A stretch of DNA of 64,000 bases. Source: Ziziphus jujuba. Lineage: Eukaryota; Streptophyta; Magnoliopsida; Rosales; Rhamnaceae. This document shows, piece after piece, positions 29,737 through 43,367 of the stretch (position 1 is its first letter; the number at the start of each line of letters is the position of its first letter). The stretch covers positions 11,160,001-11,224,000 of the forward strand of contig NC_083380.1 of NCBI RefSeq assembly GCF_031755915.1. Reading direction: 5' to 3'. A model generated the notes under the pieces. It had not been told where the DNA came from, did no database searches, and was given only the letters and a program-made list of their open reading frames with translations. The position numbers and the translations under genes are program-made.

Positions 29737-29854
29737 TGATGGAAAGCTCTGAAGCTTAACTAGAAAGACAAAGAAAACAGAGAAAGTGACCGACAGAGAG
29801 AGCTGGTTTGGTAGTTGTTGGATTGGTGATTAATACAAGCAGGTGGTGGACGAC

Positions 29855-29864
29855 TTTATATAGG
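29855..29864 (-). promoter_or_regulatory. TATA box of raffinose synthase gene
   Basis: The minus strand reads CCTATATAAAG about 120-130 bp upstream of the ATG at 29736. Confidence 0.55.
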
Positions 29865-32140
29865 CAAAAACATATGTTCAAAGAGGAATCGTAGAATCTA
29901 GAACTGCAAAAGAGGTTTAAAGAAGAAAACTTAGGTCTTGGTTTTCCTTTAGAGGAACAGAGTAGAAATTGGGCGTTTTCAAATTTTGCTTTTCTTTCTT
30001 TAAGGACGGTTGAGTAATTTATGCATGGATTTTGGTAGGGGTATAAGGGTCTTTTCGTTTGGCTGTGTCTCAAGGTTAATTTTCCAAAAACATAAGACAA
30101 CAATTAAGATTCTAATACGTAGTTTTCTGTCTTTGATGCGAAACAAAGTTTTTGTACTGTGTTTATGGATTTGTATTGTCGGCTGCGTTGCCTAGTGCTT
30201 TTTTTTCTTTTTGATAATGTGCTTTGCATTTTGCTTTTGTTTAAGATATTGTACTCAAAGAGTGATGAATGAGATGTATAGGAGAAGATTGTACATGATT
30301 TTAAGCTTCATTGGAGGACCAAATTTTATATAAAGAAAGATAAGGGGTCTATAATCGTTCAAAGTGATTCTAAATGGGTCTTGTCTTGGATAATTTTTTT
30401 TTTTCTTTATTCCTTTTTCTTTTATTTTCGTTATTTATAACTTTGGTCAGATTTATGGGCCATTCTTTGCTTTTCTAGATGTTTCTTTCATTTTCTTTAC
30501 CCTTTCTTCTTAGCTTGATTCTCGGCAAGTTGCGAGATTTCCTCATTTATGATTTCTGTCATGCCATTTTATATTAAACTCCATTGTTATTATTTGGTAT
30601 GTGCACCTACATTCCCAACAAATCTATCTACTTTCTCAAATTTAGCAGTAATCCTAAAGAAAGGACAATGAAATGAGGACAAATGTACATGTTATATATA
30701 ATATCAAACCCCAATTTGGCTTCTTGTGACATTTTTATAATTTTCAATAATCACTACTAAGGAATAAAAAATAAAAAATAAAAGTGTAGAACTTTGTGGT
30801 AAATAAAGTTTGGAAACATTTAGTCGAAGAAAAACTTTGTTATGTATTTGGTATATAAATGATATGGTAAAGGTTTTAAATCATTCATGTCGTAATATTT
30901 ATGCATCTTCTATATATATATATATATATATATATTTTGTAAGATTTATATGTTTTATTTATCATCATATGAGGTTATATATGATTATAAATGGTTAAAT
31001 TTATATTATTGTGATGATTGGAAGAAATATGGGATGATATGGTCTAATTATTATATATAATACATTCTCTCTATTTTTTTTCTTTTATGATAAATATATG
31101 ATACACTTAATTGTAATGGAATAAACGAAACCACAGTAACTTTTAATGTTAATTATGTATTTTGATTCAGATTAAATCTTATCTTCTAATTAATTTAAAA
31201 AATTTGTTATTTGTTATCATTATTATATAATTTTTAATTGGAATATTTAATTTAATTTTTTTTAATTTTAAAAATAAACATTTAATGATAATCATAACTT
31301 CATTAATAATTATTCATCAATAATAACAAATAATATATTTTTTTAATTTAACATTCACCGAAAGTTTTTTTTTTTCCACATAAAAAAAGGTTAGAATGCA
31401 TTTTATTCTTTTTTCACTAATCATTGTGGAGAAAACTAATATAAATTGTAAAACATAGGAAGCTTGTTATTCTAAAAATCATAATATTGTTAAATATGGA
31501 GTCCACTTATATGTCTCACAGGAATTTCATATCAAATACAAATTTGGAACCCTGTTATTGCCAATGAAGGTAGATCATTATGCAAAATGTAGTTCCTGTG
31601 TTACAATTGTCAAACAGCATGAACAATAATATTATTATATGTCCAAGAAAAAGGAAAGTGTTTGTCGTTGTTGGCGCACATCCCCATATGGTAGGACCGA
31701 TACTAGAAAACTCCAAGAAGGAAAGGAGTGTATTTTTATTTATTTATTTATTTTTTCTGCTCAGTGAAAACTTCAATCAAGGAGTTTTATATGGGGACTC
31801 TAGATTCTTCTAATCTAAGTGATTGTTTTTCTCAAGCATGGTCCCAAAGAAACTAACACCCAACCAATTAAATTCTCATATTAATACACTGTCATGTATC
31901 ACATACTAATAAATTATTTTCACCGAACCAAAAGAAAAAGTATAACATACTAATAAATTATTGATATAGAGTTTTTTTTTTTTTTTTAACCATTAAAAAT
32001 AAATCTAATTGAAAAGTGACGTGGGTAATAAGCTAATTGGTAAAAATGACAAACCTCATTCAACGTGTACGAATTACGTGTGTACTTTTTCTACGACAAA
32101 AAGAACAGACACCAAACAAAATTGTAAAGTTTATTGTGAG

Positions 32141-32150
32141 ACACGTGGCA
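32141..32150. promoter_or_regulatory. ABRE / G-box-like element (ACACGTGGCA)
   Basis: A strong ACGTGGC core, about 890 bp upstream of the OCRE/G-patch gene. Another ACGTG sits near 32082. Function is inferred from the motif only. Confidence 0.35.
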
Positions 32151-33028
32151 TTGAATCAGAGAGTCTTTCATTTGGGAAGGACACCTCAGCCTACCCATTT
32201 TCCTTTCCATGCCACGTTTGTAGGTCAACCCTCCCCTCTTCCTCGTGCAGTCACCGCTGTCTAATCTTTGTGTCGTACCCAATTTTTACGCTTGGATTTC
32301 AGATTACTTTTTATTTTATTTATATATATTTTTTTTACTAATGAAAATCACATTGGCATCATCTCCATATTAAAACTCAGCCTTTCATTCTTTTTCAGTA
32401 GAGTTAGAATTTTTTTCAATTAATTATATTTTAAAAAATATTAAAATACGCTTTGCCTTTTTTGAACTATTATATTTTTTACACTTGACCATGTAAATTT
32501 TACCACAAATTATACCATTTTCACAAATGCATTTTATAAAATTAATCATAAATCACAACTAATAAAACTCAATTGAAAAGCCATTTTATTCTCTTTGATT
32601 TCATTTTTAACTAATATTTATAGTCTAATTTGACCAAATTTATTTTAAAAAAAATTAAAAATTGCATTGAAATGACAAAAAATAATATAGAAGGTAATAT
32701 CATACTTTTTAAATGCTAAAATACATGAGGTGTGATGAAGCAGATAGCTCTAATGTGTTAGAACATTCTATTTGTCTTTATAAAAGCACGAGTTCAATTG
32801 TGAAAAGGACGATTTTGGGCAGTATGGTAAAAGGAAATAACCCAATCAAAGCCCGTTTATATCTAGTTGTGGGCCCTTAGTTGGTGTACAAAATGGGCCT
32901 TTAGTCCTAAAGAAAGAGGCCCGGATTTCCTAACCAAACTGTTTGGTAACTGAGAAAATTCGTATTAGAGCATCACCTGTGCTGTAATGTATGCACAGTG
33001 TAGCTCTGCGTTTTTGGGTATCTGAGAC

Positions 33029-36000
33029 ATGGAGCAAATGGCGGGTTCTCTGGAAACCGATTCGCAAAATTCTCTCAACGGTGATTGCTCATTTGTTTGG
33101 GACGACAACTCGAAGCTCTATTTCCATGCCAGGTTTTCCTTCTCTCTCTATGTGTGTCTATTTATACATAAATTGGTGCAAATTTTTATTATTTATTGTG
33201 GATTTTTGTTTTTTTGGTTTTTTTGGGTGTGAATTGGGAGCAGTAGTGGATTTTACCATGACCCAAACGCTGGTTGGTACTACAGTAGTCGAGATGGTCT
33301 TTATTACAAATTTGAAGATGGAAATTACGTGCTTCTTCACTCGGACAAGGTAAATTTTGCTTTTAGTTTTTCCTTCTTTTTTTTTTATATTTAATTTCTC
33401 GTCGATAATATAATCTAGAAAAGGTTTCTGCTTTCTCTGAAAAAACCCCATTTTTTTTTTTGTTTTTTGTTTTTGTTTGTGGGTGTCAGGATGACAAAAC
33501 TGAAATATATGAGAACGAAGTGGCTGCTTCCGAGAATCACACTCAAGATGACCCATTTTTGGAACATGTAGATTGTGGCAAAGATGAGATCGAACCCAAT
33601 GCTGGTGAGAGCCATCTAACTCTTCCTCGCATTAACTCTCTTGTCATGCTTATGTTTTATTGCTGTTGAGCCTTTGATAGACTGATAATACTTCTTGTTT
33701 ATGGTTTCCAATATGTATTTCAAAACTATTAGTAATGCCTGTTGGAAATAAAACAAGTAGTACAATTGAATTACAATTACAAATACCAAACACCAAACAA
33801 TAATAATAAGCTAATAAACACTTATTCAGAGTTTAAGATGGTTTGTTTAATTGGATCGAGGCATGCAAATGCGCTATCCTTAAAAAAGATACACCTCCTT
33901 TTGTACTGGATTGTCTAACAATCCTTTTACAAGATACAACGATCCTTCAGGAATATTGTGTGCAGCTAAGAATTCCCATGCACTCCTTAGAACACCTGTA
34001 ATGCTCAAAAAAAAAAAAATATATATATACATATATATATAACAAAAATATATTTGATGATAGTACAATAGTTTTAGTAATAATAAGGAAATATAGAGGA
34101 TTTGGGAGAAGAGTACTTTGAGAGAAGAAGAGAGAATAGTTAATTTTCTATTGTTATGTGTTTCTAAATGAGAAAGAAAGCTTCTGTTTATGGAGCTTGG
34201 AGTAAAAGTCTGTTATTGACTGGATGATTTTTGAGAATAAAAATACTGATTTTGTGTAACTTAATGACAACAAATATAAATGTTAGAAACCAACTTTTTT
34301 ATTTTTTTTTAACGTTAGTAGACTAATATATACTTTACTAGTAAATAAAATAGGAAGCTGACTTTCACTAAATAACCAAATATATGTTAGATAGTACTAT
34401 TTTATAGGAACTAATATACTAACTAAGTCTCAATCCATCTAAACAATTGATTTATAACGTTAAAAACAACTTAAACTTAGTCTTCCAGTACAACCCTTCT
34501 TCATATAATATATAACTAAATAATATTAATAATTCTTAAATCAATTATAACAATGCCAAAATAGCAAATGGAATGTCATGTTATACCACATTATCATCTC
34601 TTCATCACAGGGCATTTGCACCAGGAGTGTTCAGTTGGTTATATTCACTTAATGGATTGAAATTCCTACTAAATTCTACTACTATTGAGCATTGGTAATC
34701 TTGAACATCGGAAATGGTGTTCTCTTCTTATGTTCTGATACTTCTGTTAACAGGAAACACAGAGTGCAGTACCGGTAATGAACCTGAAAATCTTCCTCCT
34801 CCGTCAGAGTGGTAAGCAGGGTCTCTCACTGCTATTTTTTAAGTCCTTACTGTGGAATATTTTTCTTAGATGTAGTTTTTGGCTGTTTTGTAGGTTAGAA
34901 GATACACTAATTGATCTTTATTTGTCTGGCTACTCCGACCCAGCAGTCAATGCTGCTGCTGATGTAACATTCCCCTTGAAAACAGATGAGGTGGATTCCT
35001 ATCCAGCTGAAGGTCTGTCCCACATTCTTCTGTTCATCTTTGGATAAAGGTTGATATGGCTGCAACATGGCCTAAATGGGTTTCTTTGGTTGAGCTCCAG
35101 TGAACACTGATACTTACGAGCTGGAAGAAGGAGAATGGATTCCAGAAGACTATCATGAATATGATGTAACTAACTCAACTGAAAATGTAGCAGATGAAGG
35201 TATTGCTGCTGCACTAAAGCTAATAATTGACCAATGGATATCCATATCTCTTCTAGTTATGATCATGAGCTTTACTGTTTTGTTTCTATTTAATGAAACA
35301 TGTTTCTGTACATTAATAATGATTACATGTATATTTCAAGAATATAACTGTAAGCAATTTGTAGATACCTATCTCCTCCAATAATCCTCTCTGAAGTCAA
35401 TAGCCTTCCTTTTGACGACAATTGAAATCAATCCCCAATGGATAATTTTAGTCAATCTTTACAATCTTCAGGTCCTGTGCCAATAATAATTGAATATGGT
35501 GGTTCACCAACCATACAGATATGGACTGATACATGATAAGACGGCCTATTGCACAGGTGATTCATGGGATGAAGAGAATTGGAGAGCTCAGTATGGTCAA
35601 GTCATTAATTCTTCAGAAGAGCCAACTCTGGAGGTTCCTTGCACGGATTTATGGGACTGGACAATGGTCACAAAGCCCAGAAAGGATGGAAAAGGTGTGA
35701 TTGCAAAGCTTGTTGGCAGACTGATGAAGAGGTCTTCTAAGCTTCATCCGTCAATGCCTTCTGGTGGTGGTCTTTTAAGAACTGCTCCAATATGTGAAGC
35801 ACATCTTGATCTGGTACGAGTGACAACAGGTTTGAATTATCCTCATTCATTGCACAATTTGAACTATCCTTGCTGCATGCTTACATCTAAATTACATATT
35901 TGGGTTGCAGTTAGGTGCAAACAGTTATTATTTTCTGCTTCTTTCTTGAATATACTTTGGATATATGTCTGGTATGGTTAATAATTCAACTCCGGCTATC

Positions 36001-37459
36001 TGTAACTTTTTCTTGTTAGGGCAAGTTTATAAGTTGCGGAGTCCTAGTGCAAAATTCTTAGCTTCCTTGTCAGCTTATGATTCTTCAAACCCAACCAAAG
36101 ATTGGGGATTTCCTGAACTATCAGTTCACAGACAATCATTCCCCATCTCTAAATCCAGTGGAAAAACGGAATCAAAATCTGCAGATGGAGTCTCAGACAG
36201 CTGTCTGCCTTCTCTTCCTAATCAAGGCCCCACAGTTGAAAAGGTAAATTCGATACATAACATACATGACAACATAAAATTACAGTAGTTACAAGATGAA
36301 TATTCTATTTTGGAAGAAAGATTCAATTTCAACTAAAGCTCTGAATTCGCCTTGGACATACCAATTCCAAATAGCAGTCTCCTTGGAATGCTAATGTGTA
36401 ATAGGATATTAGATGCTGGGAAATTGTTAATTACAATTAACCTTAGCTTTTGTTTGAACTTTTTCTTACTGTTGGGTGTTTCACATTTTTTATCTAGTCT
36501 TTCCTGGCTTAAAAAAAAGGTTAGTCTACCACCCATTCAATTCTGATTTTGAGTCGTGCAAAGCTGACTAGGATTTTGAGCAATATTGCGTTTGCGTTTA
36601 AAAGGCATACAGATATCATCTAGCCTAGGCATATATGTTTCTGTTCCATGTAATTGATCTAATGGGTCTAATGATTCTTATAACAACCTGAATTTGTGTT
36701 TCTTATGATTTGTTTCTTTTGAAATGCCAGCGTAGAAGCAACACATATAGGGATAGAGCTGCTGAGAGAAGAGCCTTGCACGGTGGGTTTGGTGTGGGTC
36801 CAGGACAAAAGAATTCCATAGTCCGTGATGATGATTCAACTTCATCATCTGTTCCTGAGTCTACAGAGGAAGCTGCAGCTGAGGCTTTGAACATATCATT
36901 TGGATCTGGCAGTTATGCTAGAAGAATCCTAAAAAGCATGGGCTGGAAAGAGGTATTTATTTTGTCACTATATCAGAGATCCTCCAGTTAATTATGTTTA
37001 TAAAAGCGTTGAAATAAAATATTCAGTTTAACTGTTTATGATATAATCATATTGCAAACAATATCAATTGCTTTTGCTATAGATATTCCAAAATTTCTTG
37101 AAATGATGGTTGAAAATAGATTGCTGCAGCACAGAACCATATGGTGGCCTGTTTCTTCTTCTTCTTCATCATTTTTTTTTCCCCCGAATTAGCTTGAATA
37201 CTTGTAATCAAAATGGTGCTTTATCTTTCAATTAAATGGCTGAAGTTAAATTATGGGCATTTTCTGGGACATGTATACTTTTGTTTTAGCGATTGCCAAT
37301 TGGTAATCTCTCCTATTTTTTTATCTTGGCATTTGTGTGCAGGGGGAGGCACTTGGCAAGACTACAAAAGGCTTGCTTGAACCAATTCAGGCCGAAGGTA
37401 ACATTGGGAGTGCTGGACTGGGGTGGCCTCAAGGAAGATCCAAGCAGAGGAAGGTCTAA
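33029..37459 (+). CDS. OCRE and G-patch domain protein (putative splicing-related)
   Basis: Exons: 33029-33132, 33244-33349, 33490-33604, 34754-34811, 34894-35012, 35101-35199, 35557-35829, 36020-36243, 36731-36952, 37343-37459; GT-AG, in phase, 478 aa. An OCRE-like aromatic repeat lies at about residues 24-70 (WDDNSKLYFHASSGFYHDPN, GWYYSSRDGLYYKFEDG). The middle is acidic, then has WDWTMVTKPRKDGKG and VYKLRSPSAKFLASLSAYDS. The G-patch is at about 424-470 (FGSGSYARRILKSMGWKEGE, ALGKTTKGLLEP, GSAGLGW). OCRE and G-patch occur together in splicing regulators such as RBM5/SUA and AGGF1; plant proteins of this short form are annotated as D111/G-patch proteins. An earlier acceptor at about 35470 in intron 6 would bring a stop, so exon 7 is taken from 35557. 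Intron 3 carries a solo-LTR-like insertion. The start at 33029 has a second in-frame ATG three codons on. Confidence 0.85.
33740..34552. mobile_element. Solo-LTR-like insertion in intron 3 of the OCRE/G-patch gene
   Basis: An 813-bp segment begins TGTTGGAAAT and ends ATTATAACA, so it has TG...CA ends with a 4-bp terminal inverted repeat TGTT/AACA. It is flanked by the same 5-bp word ATGCC at 33735-33739 and 34553-34557, the size of target duplication made by LTR retrotransposons. It is too short for a full element and shows no gag/pol reading frame, so a solo LTR is the best reading. A coding-like frame on its minus strand (about 33880-34010) is unexplained. Confidence 0.6.
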
Positions 37460-38360
37460 CCCTTCCATTCTCTACAAGCACATACACAATAATCCTTTTT
37501 TTTTTTTTTTTTTTCATTTCCCCTCTTTGTAGTATAGTTGTGACCGAGCTTCAATAAGTAAATATGTTTTAGCGTGTCCATATCTCCTAGCTGTTGTGTA
37601 TGTATTATTTGAGTTAAAAAAGCTTTGGCCCCTGTTTTTTTGGTCCTCCCATTCTACATATTGAAAATTTAATAAATTGGCATATTCTTGGCAACAGAAG
37701 CGTTAAACTGGATGATCCTCGTTTCAAACGGCCAGTAGGCTTTTAATGAGATCATCCAAATGGATTTACCCTCAATTTACAGTGTCTTGACGGTTCAAAC
37801 AGCCAGTAGAGGCTTCTTAATATGCCATGGAATATGATATTTCAACTGGAAAAATATGCCCAAGGGAGGAGGGGGGAAAAAAAAGCATAAAAATGAGAGG
37901 AAAAAAACCATGCAATATTGGAAAATCACCAATACCGAGCCCTGCCCTCTACATCCCATTACTTGCAATTAAGGTAATAATCAATGGCTTCGGGTATAGC
38001 CAGCTCTCATAGTGTGATGGGCAGCGTATGCAAGGCCTAGGGACAAATTTACTGCTGAAGTCATTGCAGAGCTTTTTGATCATGCAAAGGTTCACCACCA
38101 AAGCAGCAGTACTCAACCTGGTAAGTTACCTAGATTTTATCAGGCATACACTTATCACAATCCATATAACAGGCTAAATTTGTGATTAGCCGGCAGCAGG
38201 ATTGCCTGACTTAATGCATTTCCATAACTGCTCCATTCAAAGTCTATAACCAAGGCAGATTAAAAAATAGTCTGCTGAAAGAATACAATTAATGTATACA
38301 TGTACAAATAACATGGGGCCAAAGCACAAGAAAAAAAATATCCTACAAAATTGTCTTTTA
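37460..38360. other. Convergent 3' regions of the OCRE/G-patch and FIP37 genes
   Basis: Bases between two convergent stop codons, expected to hold both 3' UTRs and poly(A) sites. Poly-T at about 37497-37514. No gene recognised. Confidence 0.6.
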
Positions 38361-41300
38361 TTAATTGTCAGCCTCGCTGGGCGTCACTTCATTGCTAAGC
38401 TTTCTATTAGAGGCTGAATCAGTTTTTTCCTCCTCCACTGAATTTCTCTGCTGCTGCTCTTGCTTTAATCTTTGCAGCTCACGATCCTTCTCTTCCAGCT
38501 TCTCTTGCAAGATGAGCACCTTCAGTGGTAGATGTTTTATAAACATTAGTTTCTATCAAGCAAAACTAGGACTAAACCATAACATACAACGAATTTGATA
38601 TTATTCTCGTTGAGAACCTTTTTTTTAACTCGTATTCAACAAAGGCAAGATTTGAGCATGAGATCAAAAATACAGTTTCATGTCAATCTCACTGACACAG
38701 CATGGTTCATTCAACTAAATGATGAATATCTTCTACCCACAAATGGACATATTATAATCAAATGGATACATTTTATTTGACCAAAAATGAAAAGCATGCA
38801 TATGAAATAAGTTGTAAAATTATAGTGATGCCACACTAATAAATGAAAACAAGGTAAAGAAAGAAAAAAAACAAAAACCATTTCATTTGATCTTTCCACA
38901 TCATTTGTTAGGGCATCCATATGTTTGTGCAGTCCTGTAACAAAGTATAAACGGATTTAATTAGACATCACCTAATGAAGCAACGGTAAAACAACAGTAG
39001 TAGAAAATGATGGTACCTCAAACTAGTAAATACCACCGAACCAGGTGATAAAATAAAATTAAAACTGATATTTAACTAACCTTCATATTGACTTCTCAGT
39101 TCTGCATTTTGGGACTTTTGCAAAGCAAGTTTCATAGCTAATTCGTGAATCTGGACATAAACAATAAAAAAGTAGAACAAATTAGCTACAAAATCTTCTT
39201 AAAATATCACTAGACAAAAAACAAATTAACAAATTGCGCCACAGATAGAGCAACAATTTTATACATATATGAATAATATATTTAACAAGAAAACAAAGAC
39301 TGGTTTTCTTCACTAAGCATCTGGGTATCAACGCATTAAAAATCTTAAGTTAACATTTCAAATATTGAACAAAATTAACAAATACGTTTCCTTATCAGTG
39401 GAGATGTTTCCCATCCACTATAAAGTCTGTCAGATACAGAAAGCATTAGAATGTTCATGAGTTTGGTGAAATATTAACATATGCTCACAAACTAAAAAGA
39501 CAAAAATCTATATACTTGTGCAGGCCATACAAAATCCTGTTCGCTTTTCTCACAGAAAATAAAAAAATTAAATGAACAAACAACATTCAAAGCTGAAGGG
39601 AAAAATGGCACAAGATGCTGATACACATGATAACATAAAATAAAGGAAATACAGCTGCAACAGCAGCACCTTCCCCTCAGCGGCTTGATTTCCAATCTCC
39701 TCATTTTCCTCTTGCAAGGTTCTACACTTAGCCATCAGCATCTTCCCCATTTTGCTTTGTGGTGTAAACTGGACAGCAGCAATATTATCTTGCAACTCCT
39801 TCACTTTTTTGTCCTTTTCCTCAACCAAATTCTGACATCATTGTATCATAGAAAAATGTACATCGGATTTATTGCCAAAAAGAAAAGTATATATATATAT
39901 ACATTTTCTAAGCATTTAAAACACTGTTATAGAACTAGGATCACATACCTTTAAACGTGTAAACTCTTCATGAATTGCAGGATCCAGTAACAATCTTCTG
40001 GCCTGTCCAATTGACCACAGATAACAATTTAAGACTAGCAAGAAAGTCATAATAGTTATAGGTAAAGAATTAATGAAATGCCAAAAGATACAAAATAATC
40101 TACGTGTCATGATTAGTATAAAATTTATAAGGGTTGTTGGAAATCTTGAGCTAAGCACGTACCGTATAAGCCAAAGACAATAAAGAAATCAATATATGGC
40201 ATTGAAATTAAAGTTCTCTCCCATAGAATAATTAAAAACATCAGTAAAGATCCATCACCAATAGCAGTTACATGATACTGAATAAAAGAATACAGCTTTC
40301 AATTTTATCATTCCATTTCTGATGGATGCCTCAGTAAAATTTTTGTTTGACAAGGGAAACTAAAGGAGTTTCAATTACCTGCATTGATGGTGGCTTCAGT
40401 TGTGATTTCAAATCCCGAACTGCAGACTGTTTATTCAACAATGAACTTGGTTTTAGATAGGCATTACACCTCACCAATGATTCAAGCAAGTAAAAAAGAT
40501 CAGTCAACAAGCGAGCTGCATCAAACTCTCCCATAATATTCAGATTTTTTTTATTGGTAAATCCATAATGTTCAGGGTTATCTTAAAAGAAAACAATTAG
40601 TAAAAATGTGTTAGATTAAAGCATCAAGTACAATTTTAAATGAATCCAATTAATGTGGTAATCTTGTCGCATCCCTAACAAGATCAATAATCAAGGATCA
40701 TCTTCAGGAAGAAGCTTCTTTACATTAATTGGCATATAATGATGGAACAAATGGAAAACTAAAGGAATATTGCAGTGGACTGAGGTGCTCTAATCCAAGT
40801 CTTTTTCTACAGCTTGCCATATAAGACAGGTATAACTATGATGGATCAGCTTAAATCTCTACACCTAAATGAAATCAAAGGAATATACAAGAAGATGCTT
40901 TTTTAGAAGTCGTAGTGAAATAATTCTTATATGATGGAAAGGCACCTATCGGTAGAAACTCTCTAAATCCAAGAAGCATAGGAAACAGTAAGATATATCT
41001 TTTTAAACTTTTTGAGATAATGCAGCTGGAGAGATGTAAGATGAAGTCATATGAATTTAAAAGGGAAGGCAAAGCAGAAAAAATTCACACCTTAAGCTCT
41101 GCTATTTCCTGCTCCCGTTTTGCAAATGTTACAATGAAAGCAGCTTCCTTCTTTTTTGCTTTTTCTAACTGATAATGAGAGAGAAAAAGGGGAATAAAAA
41201 ATAAAGGATTTAAATTTTTGTATGACAGATAAGGACTTCTTCAAAACCAAAAAAATACATCTGAGACTTAACCTGTTCTCGCAATAACTCTTCAGAGGTT

Positions 41301-42879
41301 TTCAGGGTCTGAAGGTAATTGATCACTAGTTTAGGTTCTACAAAGAAAAGCAGAAACGAACTAACACTCAATACAGCACATCATGCAGTAAAACATGCCA
41401 TGGTCTATAAAATGACACAATTAAGAAAAACACAAAGGGAGTGACACTAACCAGGATTAGTCCCAGCAGGTATGAAGGATTCATTCTGAAATGAAGAATA
41501 CCATTTCTGAATCTCAGATTTTGCAGCTTCAAGTTCTGTCTGTAAATACGAGATCATCATTCAATAACCCATAAGCATCTAAGGCAAAGTGTTAACCAAA
41601 AAAAAAAAAAAAATGTATGTAGGATAAAGATGGATACAGAATCATTTTTGAAGCAGAATTATCTGGCATGACTAGCAGAGTTTACAAGCATCATGAAGGA
41701 ATATGTAGATAACTGACAGCATCTCTCCTCACAAGAAAATGTATACTAGCACACACTGATATATGGATACTTTGGAAGGAAGATAAAGAAATGTAGAGGC
41801 TGTAAGCTGATAGCGGTTTAAAAAAGAATGCTTACTTGGCAGGTTGCAAGTGTATCTTTACAGTTTTGAAGACTGCAAAAGAAAATTCCAGGAAAGTAAA
41901 CATTAGGCTATAAAGAACATATATAAGAAGTCAGAACGACACAAGATATGCTAAATTTCGTTTATAACATATAAAGGTTTCTAGGTTTAGAGAAACATTA
42001 CCTCTCACGAAGAGACAAAATCATTCCTGTTGCTACACCAGGAGCAGTTTCTTCAAGTTTCGTGTTACCCTGCAATGTGAATAAACATTATCGATTACCC
42101 ATTAAAACTCACATGAAAAGAGACATCTGAAACATATCCAATTTCATAGGAACATTAAAGAAATACGTAATTTGCCAACCAATATCTGCTATTGACTTTT
42201 TTTTATACCAACATCCACAGGTTTATTTCCATTCACTCGAATATTTGACATCTGTCATTCTCACTACTGTTAATGTATTTAACCATTTTTCTTAAAGCCT
42301 TAAATGTAAAACTGACCAATTCCAAATTCATGACACTTTCACCTATAGAATTTTCAAAATTCTACCTAGGTCCGCAAATGATAAACCCAAAGTAATACAC
42401 TATTGAAATTAAGCAAAAAAGGAGTTAAATACGGCAAAATGAGCATAAAAAATTTCGAAATTGAAACCAACATTCCTCAGTGGCTAACCCCAAAAAAAAA
42501 AAAAGAAAAAAAGAACGTAAAATAATACCTTTTTGGAGCCAAAAAAGTCGTCTTCATCATCCTCAAGGTCTCCAAAACCTCTTTTATTACCTAAAGTTTA
42601 CATTTCTTTTTACTTTAATAAATAAACACCAAATAAAATTAGTACCAGTGTTTTCGGTAAGAAAGAAAACGAAACTAACCTGTACGCCTGGAATTGTGAG
42701 TTCCGGGAAAATCACCACCGAAATCATCATCCTGAGTTGTAAGAAAAATAATAATAATAATAAAATGAGAAACAAGAACAAAACCCTAAAAATGGAATTT
42801 CAATTGGGAATGTATAAAAAGATGAAGATTGAATAGGGAAAAGAGGACTGACATCGTCCATATGGTTGTGGGAAGCCAT
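38361..42879 (-). CDS. FIP37: FIP37 / WTAP homologue, m6A methyltransferase complex subunit
   Basis: Plant homologue of WTAP, a nuclear scaffold of the mRNA N6-adenosine methyltransferase (with MTA, MTB and VIRILIZER); essential in Arabidopsis. Fourteen exons: 42879-42853, 42731-42680, 42590-42529, 42069-42002, 41872-41836, 41539-41452, 41337-41273, 41168-41091, 40426-40379, 40002-39949, 39831-39670, 39150-39081, 38934-38879, 38519-38361; GT-AG, in phase, 341 aa against about 330 in Arabidopsis. The N-terminus is acidic (MASHNHMDDDDDFGGDFPG). From about residue 60 it is coiled coil. The conserved WTAP core includes ARRLLLDPAIHEEFTRLKN, FTPQSKMGKMLMAKCRTLQE, NEEIGNQAAEGKIHELAMK and THE LTNDVERSNEMV stretch. 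The C-terminus is a variable Glu/Gln/Ser tail. No defects seen. Confidence 0.95.
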
Positions 42880-43325
42880 GGAATTCGATAAGCTTTTTTT
42901 TGGATTTTTATTATTTTTGTCGGAAAAATCTCGGTGACGAAGAGTAAGCGCTCTGTGACTTGAAAGCTGCGTGAAAAGCCCACCCCGTATCTGTTAGATT
43001 TGCACAGACAAATCGGAATCAAAAGGGCTTGCGGTGGGAAGAGTAAGAATCACCTACGCGCGGTTCTATTGGTCTTTTTTTTTTTTTTTTTTTGAGCTTC
43101 TTTAAAAAGCCCAATTAAAATTTAAAAATAAAATAAAAACAAAAAAAAGCCCAAATGAATTGATCTTTCAATTTAAATTTGGGCCATCTACTCTTTTCAC
43201 CTGCCAAATCCTCATGGCCAATCGTAGACTCATCCAAATAAAAAAAAAAGAGCGGGAGGGTCTTTCTACACTACATAAATTTCTCTTAACGCAATCTTTT
43301 ATAAAAAATTACCAAAACGCCTTTG

Positions 43326-43328
<3 letters not shown>

Positions 43329-43365
<37 letters not shown>
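43329..43365. repeat. (CT)n microsatellite upstream of FIP37
   Basis: About 37 bp of CT repeats followed by poly-C, roughly 450 bp upstream of the FIP37 start. On the FIP37 strand it reads as GA repeats, a common feature of plant promoters. Confidence 0.9.

Positions 43366-43367
<2 letters not shown>

Larger units (their letters stand above)
29737..33028. other. 3.3-kb intergenic region, divergent promoters
   Basis: This lies between the minus-strand raffinose synthase and plus-strand OCRE/G-patch genes, so it holds both promoters. It contains an (AT)n tract at about 30912-30934, very AT-rich DNA at 30940-31560, and an ACACGTGGCA G-box/ABRE-like site at 32141-32150. No coding segment recognised. 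Confidence 0.5.

Noticed and set aside
33029..37459. FHA domain, by analogy with AGGF1
   Set aside because: I could not find FHA signature residues in the central part (WDWTMVTK to GFPEL); only OCRE and G-patch are supported.
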